Shown: positions 47,682-60,213 of the stretch, piece by piece
Numbering within the stretch: the stretch's first letter is position 1
Layout: every line of letters starts with the position of its first letter
Source: Madurella fahalii
Taxonomy: Eukaryota; Ascomycota; Sordariomycetes; Sordariales
Direction of reading: 5' to 3'
Assembly (NCBI GenBank): GCA_029876055.1
Contig: CM056878.1
Location: 2,852,001-2,916,000, forward strand
DNA length: 64,000 nt
Position numbers and translations under genes: made by a program
Notes under the pieces: model-generated
The model's database searches: none
The model's input: the letters and a program-made list of their open reading frames with translations, nothing else
What the model was told of the DNA's origin: nothing

Positions 47682-49539
47682 ATGTCTTTGAACATCCCCA
47701 ACGCGCCGAATGCCGGCTTATTTAAGCAGGGCTACAATAAGTGAGTTGCCGTTTTCTGCCCGTCTGTCCCTACCCCGCCATGCCCGTGTTTGCATCACAA
47801 GCCTCCGTCACTCAGTGCTGACCAGCTACCCCTTCGCCCGCCCACAGCTACGACTCTGAAGATGGAGCCATACTCCGAAACATTGATGCGTGCCGCGCCA
47901 TCTCGTCAACGGTCCAGACATCGCTAGGTCCGTACGGCCGCAACAAGATCGTCATCAACCACCTGCAGAAGATGATCCTCACCTCTGACGCCGCCACCAT
48001 CCTGCGTGAGCTCGACGTGGTCCACCCGGCGGCCAAGCTTCTTGTCATGGCCAGCCAGCAGCAGGAGGCCGAGATGGGCGACGCCACTAATCTTGTCATC
48101 GTGCTCGCCGGCGAGCTGCTCAAGAAAGCCGAGGATCTATTACGCATGGGCCTGAAGACATCCGATATCGTGACCGGCTACGAGCGAGCTCAAAAGATTG
48201 CCCTCGACACGCTGGAGGAGCTCGAGATCGACAAGGTGGAGAATTTGCGGTCGCAGGAGGAGCTGAGCAAGGCCATTCGGACCGTCATTGCCAGCAAGCA
48301 GAACGGCAACGAGGAATTCCTGGCCAACCTCGTCTCCGAGGCTGTGCTCTCAGTACTTCCCAAGAACCCAGTCAACTTCAACGTTGACAACATCCGCGTC
48401 GTCAAGATCATGGGTGGGAGCCTAGAACAGAGCCGCGTTGTCAAGGGCATGGTGTTCGCCAAGGAGCCTGATGGATCAGTCAAGAAGGCCAAGAAAGCCA
48501 AGGTCGGCGTCTTCACTTGCCCCATCGACATCAGTCAGACCGAGACGAAGGGTACTGTGTTATTACACAACGCAAAGGAGATGCTGGATTTCACAAAGGG
48601 CGAAGAGACGCAGCTTGAGGCCGCTATCAAGGAGCTTCATGACGTCGGTTTGCGCGTTGTCGTGGCGGGTTCGACCGTGGGCGAGCTGGCCATGCACTAT
48701 CTCAACCGCTATGGAATCCTCGTCATCAAGATTCTCAGCAAGTTTGAGCTGAGGCGGGTGTGCAGAGTCGTTGGCGCAACGCCTCTTGCCCGTCTCGGCG
48801 CGCCCATGCCGGACGAGATGGGTAACATCGACGTGGTTGAGACGCTGGAGATTGGCGGCGACCGGGTGACCGTCTTCAGACAGGAGGATGAGGCGACGAG
48901 AACCGCGACGCTCGTCCTCCGTGGAGCCACGCAGAACCACCTCGATGACATTGAGCGGGCCGTCGACGACGGCGTCAACGTCATCAAGGCCATCACCAAG
49001 GACGCCCGTCTTGTCCCCGGCGCAGGCGCGACAGAGATCGAGCTCGTCGAAAGGATACAGGCCGTCGGAGATAAGACACAGGGCCTGGCGCAGTACTCAA
49101 TCAAGAAGTACGGTGAGGCATTCGAGGTGGTGCCCAGGACCCTGGCCGAAAGCGCCGGTCTGGATGCCACCGAGGTTCTTAGCCGGCTGTATGCCGCCCA
49201 TCAGAAAGAGGACGGCTGGTCCACAGGCGTTGATATCGAGGTGCGTATTTTTACGACCCGTGACATGACTTTCGCTAACTGTCTACGCAGAATCAGGACC
49301 ATACGGGCACTCTAGACGCCGAGGAACAGGGCATTATGGACCTTCTAGTGACGAAGCAATGGGCTATCAAGCTTGCTACCGAGGCTGCGCGGACGGTGCT
49401 GTCGGTAGACCAGATTATTGTTGCCCGACAAGCTGGAGGCCCTAAGCCCCCTGGGCCTAACGCGGTAGGTTTAGGATGCCCCTTGTAATCACGATGCAAG
49501 TCTCTAACTTGTTCTTGGCAGAACTGGGATGAGGACTGA
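47682..49539 (+). CDS. CCT8: T-complex chaperonin subunit theta (CCT8)
   Basis: This is a subunit of the cytosolic group II chaperonin TRiC/CCT, which folds actin, tubulin and other proteins. Exons 47682-47740, 47848-49240, 49291-49464 and 49522-49539 give 547 residues. It starts MSLNIPNAPNAGLFKQGYNN. ATP-site segments include TSLGPYGRNKIVINHL and MGDATN (the usual GDGT-type loop with Ala in place of Gly), and further on LVPGAGATEIEL. The apical domain lies around 210-380 (KVGVFTCPIDISQTETKG). The last exon encodes only NWDED plus stop. Introns are 107, 50 and 57 bp, all in compatible phase. Confidence 0.97.
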
Positions 49540-50718
49540 AGTTAAGCGGTTGAACGGAGGGGTGTGCGGGTCTTGTGATGGCAGGTTCGCAGCTTTACGC
49601 TGCAAGAAGACACATTGTCAGTGCCTGGTATCCTAGGTTTGCGACGTCTATACGAACGCTATGTATCTGAATTGATGCGAACCATCACGCCCCAAGCTCT
49701 GGGCTTTTGTGTGGCCCGTTTTCTCTTACGAAACCACTTACCCTCAGGCCTCCCCGTCTCTTCATTTGGCAACCGATACTCTTCTCAGCATAGGCCCGTT
49801 TTCATCTGAGCAGTTAGTGCCGGCGTCAGTGCCAGCGTCATCTAGACAGCATCTAAAGGTCCGTCCCTCTCTCTTTGTCTCTCACTCTCTTTCAGCTCTA
49901 TCTTTCCCCAGGCCCATCCGCTCTGCCCGTGCCCGCGTCGATCTCCTCCTCTGCCCCTCTCTGATGTGTGTGAACACGTTAGGTAACTATTGCCGTGCGC
50001 GGCAGGGCGATCACATCACACATCATTGCGCGTCCGAGAGTGCATGCGAAGCAGTTGCCTAAGTACACAGGGGTCCTGTAGGAATATGTAGGTATCAAGC
50101 CACCGCCGTCGGGGAGACGGGCAACGCCGATGCCTTCACGCCCTTGCGTAACAAAAAGTGCCGCACCACTGGGGACTTGGCCAAGCATGTGTCAGTTGCA
50201 GGCGCATGATGTGCCTGTATGGCCCGGACCGGCATACATGGTTTGTTTGTTGAGTCGCACGCCGTGGAGCACGGGACGATAAGCCAAGCTCCTATCTCGG
50301 GCTAGTTTACGCTGTTGTTGCTGCTGCTGACTTGCCTGTTGACTAACCAGGTGCTGCGCACGGGCTGCGGGCAACATGGAGATGGGTCGCATGGATTCGT
50401 CATGGTATATTTCTGTCCTGTTTTGTTCGTTTATACTGACCGGGAGGGACGGGCCACTGGGAAGGGAGGGAGAGGCGTCGACAGTTTTCAGTAGTGCAAG
50501 AGGTGGTCTCTAGGGGTTTGTGAAGTCTATGTCGACGTGGATTTCTACAGCGTAGGGGACGTTTTGAGAATGGCTGATACTTGTGGCGGACAGTGGGTTT
50601 GTTTCACCTATTCTGGATTAGCTACCTAGATCAAATGTATCACCCGATAATACAACCGTGTTCAACAATTTGAACAATCTTAGGTCTCGCTTATGAAAGT
50701 ATAGTAACCATTCTCTTT

Positions 50719-50890
50719 CTACGTGTTCTTTTCTTTTCTTCCTTTTTCGGGGGGTTTTTTTTATTTCCTTTTTCTTTTTCTTTTTTTTCCCCTCTATGCT
50801 CCTCGTTTTCCCTCGCTCCTTCCTTTTCCACCCTTCTTTTTCCACCCTTCTTTCTTTTCCGCATCTCGTCCACCCCCACCGCGCTTCCTT
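50719..50890 (+). repeat. Polypyrimidine (T/C-rich) low-complexity tract
   Basis: Nearly all bases are T or C, with several runs of T. Minus-strand frames across it read as Lys/Glu/Arg repeats and are not genes. Confidence 0.85.
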
Positions 50891-53800
50891 ATTTATTTTC
50901 TCTTATGCCGGGAGGAGTGTGGTAAAACATGGTCATAACTATCCGGGGGACACGGTCGATTTGTCCCGCTCATCCAATCTCAGTCAAGTTACAGCCTCCC
51001 TCTCGCCGGAGCGCCGAGGAATCGAGATCTCCACACAAGCGGTGAAGACGTGGAGATGAGGTTGCCCCTCTTCGAGACCGCAACCAAGGGGCCACGACGC
51101 CGGCAGTCTTTCTCTGTCTGGCAGGTCCAGCGCTAAGTCATGCGCGACACACAGACACACTCACAAGGTAAGAGTAACCCATTTGAGCTTAGAGCCCACC
51201 GATCGCGATGCCCGGCATTCGCTCATCAGCCCGTGCTTGCAGAAGCGTGGCGTGCCGAGCAGCTGCGTGCCCGAAAGAGGTTACGATAGGCCATGATAGT
51301 ATCGGGGCGGCGTCGTTGCTCGCAAGCATGGCTCCCACACGGGAAAGCGGGTGTGGTGATTGGGCAGTCAGAACGTGCCAAAGCGCCACCATGCTGTGCC
51401 GTCATATCTTGGAAACGGCCGCGGGCATCGCGGGGCCGAAAACAGGCCGCACCTGGTGTGTCGAAGATTTGGTTTGGGTTCGACGCAGAAGCGAGCGGTT
51501 CGTCCACTGGTCTGGGAAACCCGACACAGATTGGGCTTCTATGTCCTGCTATTCCATCCCTCAGGTAGATAATCACTCGTCATCAGTCGGTTAGCCGACT
51601 GCTGTGCTTCGGCAGTGCAATTGACCCAAGCGAGGGACTCGGAAAGGGCCCGTCGTTGCCAAACGGTTGGCTCTGGGGGGATATCGGCGGGCTGAAAATC
51701 GGGCGGTTCGGCAGAGGCCCGCGGCCATGGCCGTTGCAACCATTCTAACCGATTGAACCCCTGCCCCCGGCCACTGAAGGGTCCCTGAAGCACTACGATA
51801 GTGGTAATGCAACCTTTGAATGCGATATGCACTGAGCCCCATCACGGACGGAACCTCGTCGATGATCGCGATGATGCTCTCCTCGACACGAGCCCCAAAA
51901 GGCATACAGAGCGCGACCTAAGCTCGTATTACAGAAGCACAACCCAGGAATGGAACTCTAGAGCGGCAAAACACAGTTCTGATAATGGGAACACGTTTGA
52001 TGGTTTGAACAAAACACAGTGAAACGGAAATGCGGGGCCGGGATGTCTATTGGCGCCAAGCGGTTGTGTTCCTTCAGGTCTGTTCCTGGGATCGCTGGGA
52101 CCCTGCCCTGAGGTCTGCGCACGGACCAGACTGCACTCTGATTAGCAGCGTTACAACGGGCTTCCTCCGCAGCTGCACTGCGACTTGGACTCCCCCATCA
52201 TGGTGCCATTCGTCCCTCTCCGCCGCCGGGTCTTATCCAGCCATGCATCTCGTTGGTGGCATTCGCCCAAGTGAGAGGGACGCGCTCGAACCCAGGCCGG
52301 TTCATGAGGCCCGCTTTGATGAATTGAACCGAGAAAATGACGCCTGAGCGGTGACAGTCTCCTCTGCCTAGTTCCGATCGTGGGTTGGCGCGTCGGCAAC
52401 AAGACGGAAGATCTGAGAGGCCAACTTCAGCCTGGCAGCTGTTGCTCGTGAATGTGGTGATCCGGATTGAGCCGCAGAGAACCAAAGCGACGGGCAACGC
52501 TGATCGTCAATAGCCGTGAAAACTCGGAGCTTCATGCTTGCGGCAGTCGGGCCACCCGTCTGATCGACGGCTTAACCGGCAGACCCTGCGACCACGGCGA
52601 TCTCGCCGTTTTCTGTGGCTTATTTTGTTCTACCGGCTCGACGTTGCTTGTCTGTTACCGAGGACAAAGAGCTGTTACTGCCTCTACTGTGTAGATGTAT
52701 CGTGGAGGATGGAGCATGTGTGGAGAGAGACAAGTATTGGGCTGCAACGGGGTCATCAAACAGACCCGCCAGCTCGGTGCCAGCGAGTGACCTCTTTCCC
52801 ACAGCTCCGTTTTGCCTCTTTTCTTTTGTCGTCTGGGAAGACCCAAGATCCACCGCGCTGGAAACGGGGCCCTTGAGTTTCTGATCCGTGTCTTTGATGA
52901 TAGTTGCCCCCCACGAAAAGAAAGCACCCCGCCTGCACCATGGCGGCGAGTTGACAGCGAGTGGGCGGCGAGTGGGCGGCGAGGTGACGGTGAGGCTTGC
53001 CAGCATTCAACAATTCCAGAGTCGGCCGGTCAAACGGTTCCCCAAAAGAGCGAAGGGCCCACGGACACAGAAGCAAGAGCTGGCAGACGCCAAACAAAGG
53101 CGTTGTCAGAGTTTCCAATGTGGCTGTCCCACCAACGCTCGGTTGCAGAGGATGCTTGCTTCTTGGTTGCGCAAGAACCTAAGGACGACTTCCGATTCGG
53201 CTTCCAGAGGGACGGGTGAGACAGGATTGCCCACGCTACGGAAAAGCCTGGGTGGCGCCATCCTTCACAATCCTTGTTCTGGAAGGACTTATGCGTGGGG
53301 TGACTTAGTGTAGGACCTGGATCCTCGCTGCCGCAGAACTTCTGGGTTTAATGGAATCAAGATTCGGCATCCCGGTTAGTATCTCTGATCATGACATCGT
53401 AGTCTACTCGCGGTAAATAAGACAGTCACCTCGGCAGACTGGGAATCTCCAGATCCGCCTGGTCAGCAGCGGAACCATTGCTGCGCCGTTGTGGGCTTCT
53501 CGGTCCAATTTCGCCGAGGCTTCTAAGCATGCCTTTGTGCGACGACTGACTCCAAAGCGGAGCTATCGAAGCCGGCGACAGTAATGAATTTAATCATTGC
53601 CCCTTTTTTTTAATGCATTCAACTCTCAGCCAAGGCGCAAGGGTTCAAAGAGGAGTCACCACCGCATCTCCCTTGTCTCTTGTCGATGCTTTCGCAGGGC
53701 TTTGCTTGGCTCTCTCTCAAACCGGAGTTTCGCGTGGCAACATCATGACGGATGGATTGGTGCCGCCTGTTCGCGGGCCCTGCGTCGCTTAACCCATCAA

Positions 53801-56094
53801 GATCATGACTTCGCCGGGATAAGAGCTTCTGTGTACACTTATTGGTGCTGCGCACGGACATGGCAGCGGCCGAGCTTTTGGAGGCCGATTTCAACCATAA
53901 GCTTCTAGAAACCCTGGTGCGGACCCTTGAACGTGACAGCGACGACGACGATGAGCTGCCCGTCGCAAAACGCGCCGGCACATCAAGCATTGGAAACCCA
54001 CTGTTGCCGGAAAAAAGGGGGTGTGTAAAAAGAGCGTAGCACACCTCAAACATCTAGGGGTTGGAACCGGTCTCTCAGTGTTATCGACGATGAAGGGTGT
54101 CAGCTACCAAGATGCAGGAGCAGGGGCCGGTCCACCACACATCCATTCTGCGCTGAGAAATTCGTAACTAAAGTTTGGAGTCCCGCAGCCTGTCTACAAC
54201 ATCAATCGCACAGGTTCCCGAATTGCGGCGAGTTGGCCGAAAGCTCACCTCGGCGAGTGCGCTCTCGAGGTCAAAAGTAACAGGTCGCGCTAGTCTGGTT
54301 CAAGAAGGTTCTCTGAGTTCTTCCCACTCTTGGCGCCGATGAAATCTTCCGAATGAGCATACGGTTGTATCAGACACCCAGCGAATTCCAGCGATGGAAT
54401 GATAGCATGTTAGCAGACAGGGGAAGCGGGACAGGACCCACTGAAATCCCACCGCCACGTGCTGGAAACGCCCCAAGCTTGCCGGCTTCTCCTAGCTTCT
54501 GAATCATCACGAGGACGGGAGTTAGGGCTTTTGACCTTGACAAAGAGGATTAAAGGCGTCGATACTCCCAGGTATTCGTACCGTAATGTGGCTCTTGGGT
54601 AAAGACAGACCCTGGATGCCCTGTCCAGACAAAGATGAAGACGCATTCCCCTTCGCCGACCAGTTTATTGTTCCTGCAAGAATCCTGCCCATGTGCCGTG
54701 GCTGTCATGGAGGCACAGACGCCCCGGATCATCATGCCATCCATGGCCGTCGGTGGTGAAGCAACCGGAAGCCAATCAATGGCCCGGCTGCCAGTCTGCT
54801 CGTCATCGGCCGCTGAGTGGTATGTGCCAGCGCGGCATGACCCGTTCGTCGATGGTAGTGAAGGTACAACAAGGGTTGCATGAGCACACCCTTCTGTGAA
54901 GTCAGGGCCACAGCGCCACGTCTGGGCTTCTGTTGCTCTCCCGCCCGGAACCGTTGTAGAAACGGAGGTGGTGGAAGCACCGTTTTCAGTACTTGTCAGC
55001 GCCAGCCCGCTAGCCCCTGAATTGAGTGCAACGGGACCGAAGAAAAAAACAATTGCGACCCAAAATCAACCATGATTGCCAAACCCTTGCAATCCTTGGA
55101 CGGATATGTTAATTGCTCTGGATGTTGTGCGATGATTTGACCCAGCAAACTCCACTACGGAAGCAACAGGAGCAGGGAGCAGGGAGCAGGGACAGGGCTG
55201 ACACCTCGCACCCCTTTCTAGCGTGCTACCTTGCATCTCCAACCCCGACCAGCTGCTGGGCCCAGGAATTGGGCGCTCCACAGGCACTTCAGGTTCCCTT
55301 CCCCTCGCATGGCTTGTTTCTTGGGGTCCTTTCCCAACTCTCCGTTGCGTGATGCACTGCAGCAGAGACGAGGCCCGGGACGGAAGGGAGCTTCTGCCTT
55401 GCACACCTCTGATTCCACTGGATCCCGTCTTAATAAAGATCTCCCATGGCCCCATTTTTGGCCCTCTGATCGTTTGCACCGGGCCCTTTTCCAAAAGGCC
55501 AACACAGACGAACGACTGCCGCCGACCCGACGTAGGACTCTGCAGCAGCCTGCGAGGCGCTTGACCAAGCAACAGCACCGCTTCGCCGCGCGCAGGAGCC
55601 GGCCCCGAGCATTGCGGCATCACGCAGGAACGAGCAGGAACCAGCGGCTGCAACCCCCGATATTCCGCGATTGACCAATTGGCACGTCAGCAGATTCTAC
55701 CAAGGTCTGCTGCATTCTTAACCACAACGAAAGAAGTCCGAGACGTTCATTTCGGTCGAATTGCGGTTGTCGCTTCGCGGAGCTGTGGGACCAGACCGTG
55801 AAGTGCTGAGGCAATCACGGCCGCAACGAATAGGAGACAGGTTGGCGCCAATTGGCTCTGATCCAACCATCACGAGTGGACGTTTTGGACGGTCATCGAA
55901 TAACGCACCGACACCCAACCCCAACCCCTCCAAGCCAGGCTCGACTCGGCCGACTAAAGATCGTCCGGGGGTAAAAAGTTTCGAGCACACCAAGTTTACA
56001 TACGCTTCGGGTTCTTTTTCTGCCTGCTTCACCCAGCGCAGCCATGCCCCGCCTCTCTCCCTTGGATCTACGCCCGCATTGTTGATACGACGCC

Positions 56095-56101
56095 TGAAAC
56101 A
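56095..56101 (+). promoter_or_regulatory. Pheromone-response-element-like heptamer TGAAACA
   Basis: This is an exact match to the Ste12-type element, 244 bp upstream of the Far1/Ste5-like start codon. A seven-base motif occurs often by chance (about eight times in 64 kb on both strands), so this is suggestive only. Confidence 0.35.
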
Positions 56102-56344
56102 CGGCCCCCTCCACGGTTGGCCCAAAGACTGTTGCTGCACCTCCCAGCCGGGACGGACTGACGAGGGAACGAGGGTAGCGACTTTTTAATAGTCTGTGAC
56201 GGTTGCAAGCCAGCCGGCAGCAGATCCCCCAGAAACGCCATAACGAATTAGTCCTAGCATAAGCGCACCTGTGCGCCTGCTTGCGCAGCCCTGGGAACCC
56301 CCAGAAAGAACATCTAATCTATCCTCGGCGCAAAACATCCCCAC

Positions 56345-59300
56345 ATGTTCAGCAGATCGCATAGATCGCACAGCAAGACTCAGGGTTTCGCCAACGATCA
56401 GCACCGCAAGACGCGCGACGTTCATCGGACGGTCTTGACCGAGCTAGGCCTGCGCGGTTCCGATTCGTCGAGCGCTCGGTCTGGCGGAGGCAGCGCCTGG
56501 AGAACAGACTTCGACCGGCCGAGCTATAATTACGCTAGCAGTACCGCTTCTGCGAGATCCTACGGAGCACCGTCATACCCGGAGAAGAGTAGGTCCAGTC
56601 CCTCTTACCTGCCTCGGTCCGCTTGACAGTATCCCGGTGGTGAGCGGGCCTGGTCTTGGCTGCACCGTATATTGCAGCGGCCGCGTGTGCGCCCGTTGCG
56701 CCCAAGACAACCCGCAAGGACCAGCGGCTAACGTGTTGCTCCGACGCCCAGGTCTCTCGATTGCCTCGGGGACCCTCCGCGCACCATCCCATCGCTCCTC
56801 GGCTTCCGTCAGCTCAAACAGATCGCGCGAGAGTAGCTCGAGATCGGCTGCGGCCCAAGGCATCATGAATTCTGACAGGAGCCGGTCGCGCCGGGAGCGC
56901 ACCTTTGTTGGGAGCGAGTGCGCCGTCTGCGAGGAGCCACTGGAGCACACGCTCCGTGGCGAGAGGATATTGCAGTTCTCTTGCTCACATGTGTCTCACG
57001 AAGCCTGCTTCTACGAATTCATTCGCGAGTTTGAGTCGCAATACTGCCCGACATGCAACGCGCCATTGCACCTAGATACAAGTCGCGGGGGGAATGTGCT
57101 GGATATCGGTAAGGATACCCAGAGTGAAGGAGCAGCTGGATGGCGCTGACAACTGGGGAACTAGAGAAAATCAGCAACATGGTGCGCGCGGTATCAGTCA
57201 ATGATTCACGGTCACAAGGGACCCCTACTCCAACACCGCACCACTGGGAAGAGCAGCCGGGGCGGCCACACAGCCGGGGCTCGGGTGCCCGACCGGGCGC
57301 CGCCGGGTCTGGCAGCGCCGCCCCCAGGGGTAGTCAGCGTGACAGCCGTGACAGCCGCGATCCCCCGTCTTCAGATCACCGGTACAACTCGCAAAGGCAT
57401 GTGAGGAGTGACAGCGAGGCTACGGGCGTCGCATCCTCGGGGGGCTACCCCGAGACGACGCAGAGCGGGCCCCCCCGGCGGCACGATTACGACGTCCAGG
57501 CCATGGAGACGTCCCTGGCAAGTCCTCGGGCCGTGACACGGAATCCGATACCCGCACCCACTGTCACGGTGCGCTCCGAGTTCCCTACCATTAATAGATC
57601 GCGGGAGCAGCAGACGCTCACCTGCCTGGTTACGGTTGAGGTGCCCGACAATAAGTGGCGGCCGGACCCCGAGGACCTGCAGACCGCGCCGCCACCTTTG
57701 GCACCGCCGAGGACGGAAGAGACGTTCGCCCGGGCCCCGTCTCCCGCACGGAGTGCGGCGCCCCGCTTTTACCCCTACGAGTCGCCTGAGGTGTTAGCAG
57801 AGATGACCGAGAATCTACGCAACCGGGTCGACAACTGGCACGGTTTGGACTTTAGCCGGTAAGTGAGCGTAGGCACAGACGTGCCGCACCTTTCCACTGC
57901 CCAAGAACCCGGTTCGGTAGTGGATATGGGCAATTATAGGTTCTGACGAGATGCTAGGTTCGGCAAACTCCGCCTCTACGGCACGCTCCGCGTGGGCAAG
58001 GACAAGGTGTCATGGCAGGAGCTGGAATGCTTCCTGTTTGCCGAGATGCTCATTTGCGTCAAGGAGAAGAAGAACGCCCAGCCGGCTCAGGGGCAGTGGG
58101 ACGACGATTCTGTTCCGCGTAAAACCACTCGGTGCACGCTCAAAGGGTCAATTCTCATCAAGAAGCACCTCAACGAAGTGTCGGAAACGGGAAATATCGA
58201 CGAAAATGTCCTGACGCTCAGCCTATCGGTAGCCGAGTTGCCGCAGTTCCATCTCCGCTTCGAAAACCGAAACCAACTCAAGCTGTGGCAACAGGCCCTT
58301 CTAGATCTCAATGCCGTCGAGACCTCGCCCGTGCGCAGCCCCGACTACGACCGGGGTGAATTCTCGGAGACGGACGAGGAGGAATGGCAGCGGACATCAG
58401 GATCCGGCCGGCCACAACGGGTGTCGTCGCTAGCGTCCTCTTGGGGTGGCGCGAAGTCGGCTACGACAGCGCCGACCGAGTACACCAACTTTGCGCGCAG
58501 CCCGTTGTTACCGTCCGTACATGTGCCGGTCGATGTGGTAGTTGTGGTCCCGATTTCGGCGTCCATGCAGGGCGTCAAGATCAACTTGGTTCGCGATGCG
58601 CTCCGTTTCATGGTGCACACTCTCGGCGAGCGCGATCGCATGGGCCTGGTGACCTTTGGTTCTTCTGGTGGTGGCGTCCCGATCGTCGGCATGACAACGA
58701 AGGCATGGCCCGGTTGGAGCAATGTCCTAAACTCGATCAAGCCCGTGGGCCAGAAGAGCCTCAGGGCCGACGTTGTCGAAGGCGCTAACGTGGCCATGGA
58801 CCTGCTTATGGGCCGCAAATATAACAACCCCATTGCAACAATCATGCTAATCAGCGATGCCTCGACCGTCGATGCCGATAGTGTCGACTTTGTGGTGTCG
58901 CGAGCTGAAGCGGCCAAGTATGGCGATCCAATCACCGGCACCTTTACCAAAGTTATCAAGACTGACAAGCTAGCAGGATCACCGTCCACTCTTTCGGCCT
59001 GGGCATGACCCACAAGCCAGATACCATGATCGAGCTATCGACGAGGACAAAGGCCTCATACACATACGTCAAGGACTGGATGATGCTCCGGGAGTGCCTG
59101 GCTGGATGTCTCGGCTCCATGCAAACGCTATCACACCAGAACGTCAAGCTCAAGCTCAAGCTGCCCGAAGGATCGCCAGCCAAGTTCCACAAGATTAGCG
59201 GCGCGCTGCAGATCACCAAACGTGCGACTGGCCGCGACGCCGAGGCCTCTCTCGGAGACCTCCGTTTCGGCGATAAACGAGACGTTCTTGTGCAACTCGT

Positions 59301-60213
59301 CATTATGCCGGACAATGCGTCTCAAGAGCAGCTCCCGCAGGACGCCTGGGACAACATTGTGTCGGGATTGGAGGCCCTAGGCGGCCCAGTAGACCAGGAT
59401 GAACAGAGGGCGGTTTCCGTCGAGGAAGTGCCGCTGATCCAGGCAGAGCTGATCTGGGGCGACATCCTCCGGGACGGCACATCACAGTACACTCGGCCAA
59501 GCCTCTTAGCCATCACCATGCTACCGGCATCCTCCAACTCGAAGAAGCCGTGGGGCAACGCGCCGCCTATTCCCCCGCACCCACACATTGTGCAGCGGCG
59601 GATGGAGCTACTGACTTCGGACATGCTGACCCGTGCTCTAACGCTCGTTAGCAGAGGTCAGCACGATCGTGCTCACACCCTCCTAAACGAGACGCGATCT
59701 ATTCTCAAGGGTCTCGGCAAGGGCGGCCTGCCTCCCGTACCGCCCGTCCCCGGCAAGTCTCAGCCGTCGACCCCCCACCCTACCAATGACGGGTCGCCGA
59801 TCATGGCCGGGACGCCCGACCGGAAAAACACACCGTCGCCAACAGGACTGAACCCGCCGTCGGCCTCGGGCTTCCCGCCGCAGTTATTGCCGCGCACTAG
59901 GTCCAACGACGGCCTCGGCCTCGGCGGCATGGGCACAGCGGCGGGTATTGACCCCAACACCGTGGCAGCCCTGGATGCCGAGCTTGAGTCGAGTCTCGAG
60001 TGGATCAACCATCCCGCCGTGTTTGGACGCGACAGCCGGAAGGCGGTGCTCCAGGCCATTGGCGTCATCAGCTCGCAGCGGGCGTTTACGTTCCGCACGC
60101 CCATCGAGAGTCTCTGGGCGGGGCGGGTGAGCGGCGTCAAGAAACTGACGGAGAAGAGCCGGGAATGGAGGGAAGAAGGGGGCGGCGAGGGCGGGATCAT
60201 GGAGGAGGCGTGA
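56345..60213 (+). CDS. FAR1: RING-PH-vWA scaffold of the Far1/Ste5 type
   Basis: Five exons (56345-56588, 56752-57108, 57165-57858, 57958-58917, 58977-60213) give 1163 residues. A Ser/Arg-rich N-terminus is followed by a RING finger (about C141-C183: CAVCEEPLEH ... CSHVSHEACF ... CPTC). A disordered Ser/Pro/Arg linker follows, then a PH-like domain (about 432-550, FGKLRLYGTLRVGKDKVSW). A vWA domain starts at ~624 (VDVVVVVPISASMQG). The first Asp of its metal-binding motif is replaced, so it is probably not metal-dependent. The C-terminal half includes a helical region (about 960-1000) and a Pro-rich stretch. This domain order is that of the mating-pathway scaffolds Far1/Ste5, which tether G-beta and the MAPK cascade. 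Function here is inferred from architecture. All four introns join in phase. Confidence 0.85.

Larger units (their letters stand above)
49540..56344. other. Long gene-free stretch (6.8 kb)
   Basis: No frame here has a domain, a family-like composition or credible splice partners. Contents I can name are: a CT-rich tract at 49858-49950; a polypyrimidine tract at about 50719-50890; short tandem repeats GAGTGGGCGG (52965-52985) and GGAGCA (55168-55195); a 59-residue ATG-initiated frame at 53860-54039 with an acidic run; and a TGAAACA heptamer at 56095-56101. Base composition looks similar to the rest of the window, so heavy RIP is not evident. It could hold the long FAR1 promoter, non-coding RNAs or decayed sequence. 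Confidence 0.45.

Noticed and set aside
50618..50879. Lys/Glu-rich minus-strand frames
   Set aside because: They are translations of a polypyrimidine tract.
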